From assembly GCA_023437745.1 (NCBI GenBank), contig JAEZFI010000246.1, positions 1-5,833 on the forward strand: DNA of 5,833 nt, given 5' to 3'. Positions 5,589-5,833 of this stretch are shown in pieces; the stretch's first letter is position 1, and the number at the start of each line of letters is the position of its first letter. Source of the DNA: Actinomycetes bacterium (GTDB lineage Bacteria > Actinomycetota > Acidimicrobiia > Acidimicrobiales > Microtrichaceae). Both the position numbers and the translations under genes were made by a program. A model generated the notes under the pieces. It did not search any database. It was not told the DNA's origin and was given only the letters and a program-made list of their open reading frames with translations.

Positions 5589-5833
5589 TCAGCCGGCCTC
5601 GGCGACGATGCGCAGGAGGTCGGGCCCGAACCGCTGCGCCTTGACCGGCCCGATCCCGGGGACGGCGAGGAGCGCTCGCTGCGAGGTGGGCCGAGCGGCT
5701 GCGACCGCGCTGAGCGTGGCGTCGCTGAAGATCACGTACGCCGGCACGTCGGCCAGCTTGGCCTGGGAGCGTCGCCACTCCTTCAACGCGTCGAAGAGGG
5801 CCTGCTGGGCGGGGGCCAGCCGCGGCGCGGTGT
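5589..5833 (-). CDS. C-terminal HRDC domain of a DNA helicase, probably UvrD2 (partial, right edge)
   Basis: The minus-strand frame is open to the window edge and ends at the TGA at 5591-5589, giving the last 80 residues of a larger protein. They form an HRDC domain: LFDALKEWRRSQA (visible residues 12-24), VPAYVIFSDATL (29-40), ARPTS (46-50) and the helix-hairpin-helix-like VPGIGPVKAQRFG (57-69). HRDC domains assist nucleic-acid binding and are found in RecQ, RNase D and, in actinobacteria, the C-terminus of the SF1 helicase UvrD2. The LxxWRxxxA-VPAYVxFxDxTL style and the position at the very end of the protein favour UvrD2, but RecQ cannot be excluded without the motor domains. A TTG at 5784-5786 is only an internal Leu codon, since the homology continues upstream of it. 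The gene converges on the thioesterase gene with 14 bp between stop codons. Confidence 0.88.
   Translation of the reverse strand, partial: TAPRLAPAQQALFDALKEWRRSQAKLADVPAYVIFSDATLSAVAAARPTSQRALLAVPGIGPVKAQRFGPDLLRIVAEAG

Noticed and set aside
4582..5778. A 398-codon minus-strand open frame across xth, the thioesterase and the helicase end
   Set aside because: The real products in this stretch are the ExoIII, the hotdog thioesterase and the HRDC domain in other frames. This frame has no recognisable motif.

Overview
The window is GC-rich throughout and reads as chromosomal housekeeping DNA from a member of the Actinomycetota. Three things support this. The dominant gene is the single-chain E2-E1 2-oxoglutarate enzyme (Kgd/OdhA type) typical of that phylum. 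Two genes appear to be transcribed as leaderless mRNAs with a TANNNT box six or seven bases before a GTG start. The gene at the right edge ends in an HRDC domain like actinobacterial UvrD2 helicases. A class-level placement (for example Acidimicrobiia) is only a guess.

Layout, left to right. Positions 1-121 look like the end of an IS481-type insertion sequence: the last codons of a transposase-like frame, then two tandem 25-bp units that probably form its terminal repeat region. Positions 122-180 hold a 10-bp palindrome and a striking G-run array touching the stop codon of the next gene. Positions 181-3828 (minus strand) encode the multifunctional 2-oxoglutarate enzyme Kgd. A 100-bp divergent intergenic region (3829-3928) follows, carrying a -10 box for each flanking gene and a tandem 21-bp imperfect repeat between them. 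Positions 3929-4705 (plus) encode exodeoxyribonuclease III. After a 62-bp gap with a small stem-loop and a strong Shine-Dalgarno sequence, 4768-5574 (plus) encodes a PaaI/hotdog-family thioesterase with a helical N-terminal extension. Fourteen bases further on, a convergent minus-strand gene (5589 to beyond the right edge) gives the last 80 residues of an HRDC-containing helicase, probably UvrD2.

Functionally the genes are a TCA-cycle enzyme, a base-excision-repair nuclease, a probable acyl-CoA thioesterase and a DNA helicase. Apart from the shared divergent control region of kgd and xth, and possible co-transcription of xth with the thioesterase, nothing links them into one pathway. I do not see a novel defence, mobile or biosynthetic system. 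The points worth a second look are non-coding: the paired leaderless promoters, the 21-bp tandem repeat, the G-quadruplex/C-rich transcript tail of kgd, and the insertion-sequence remnant.
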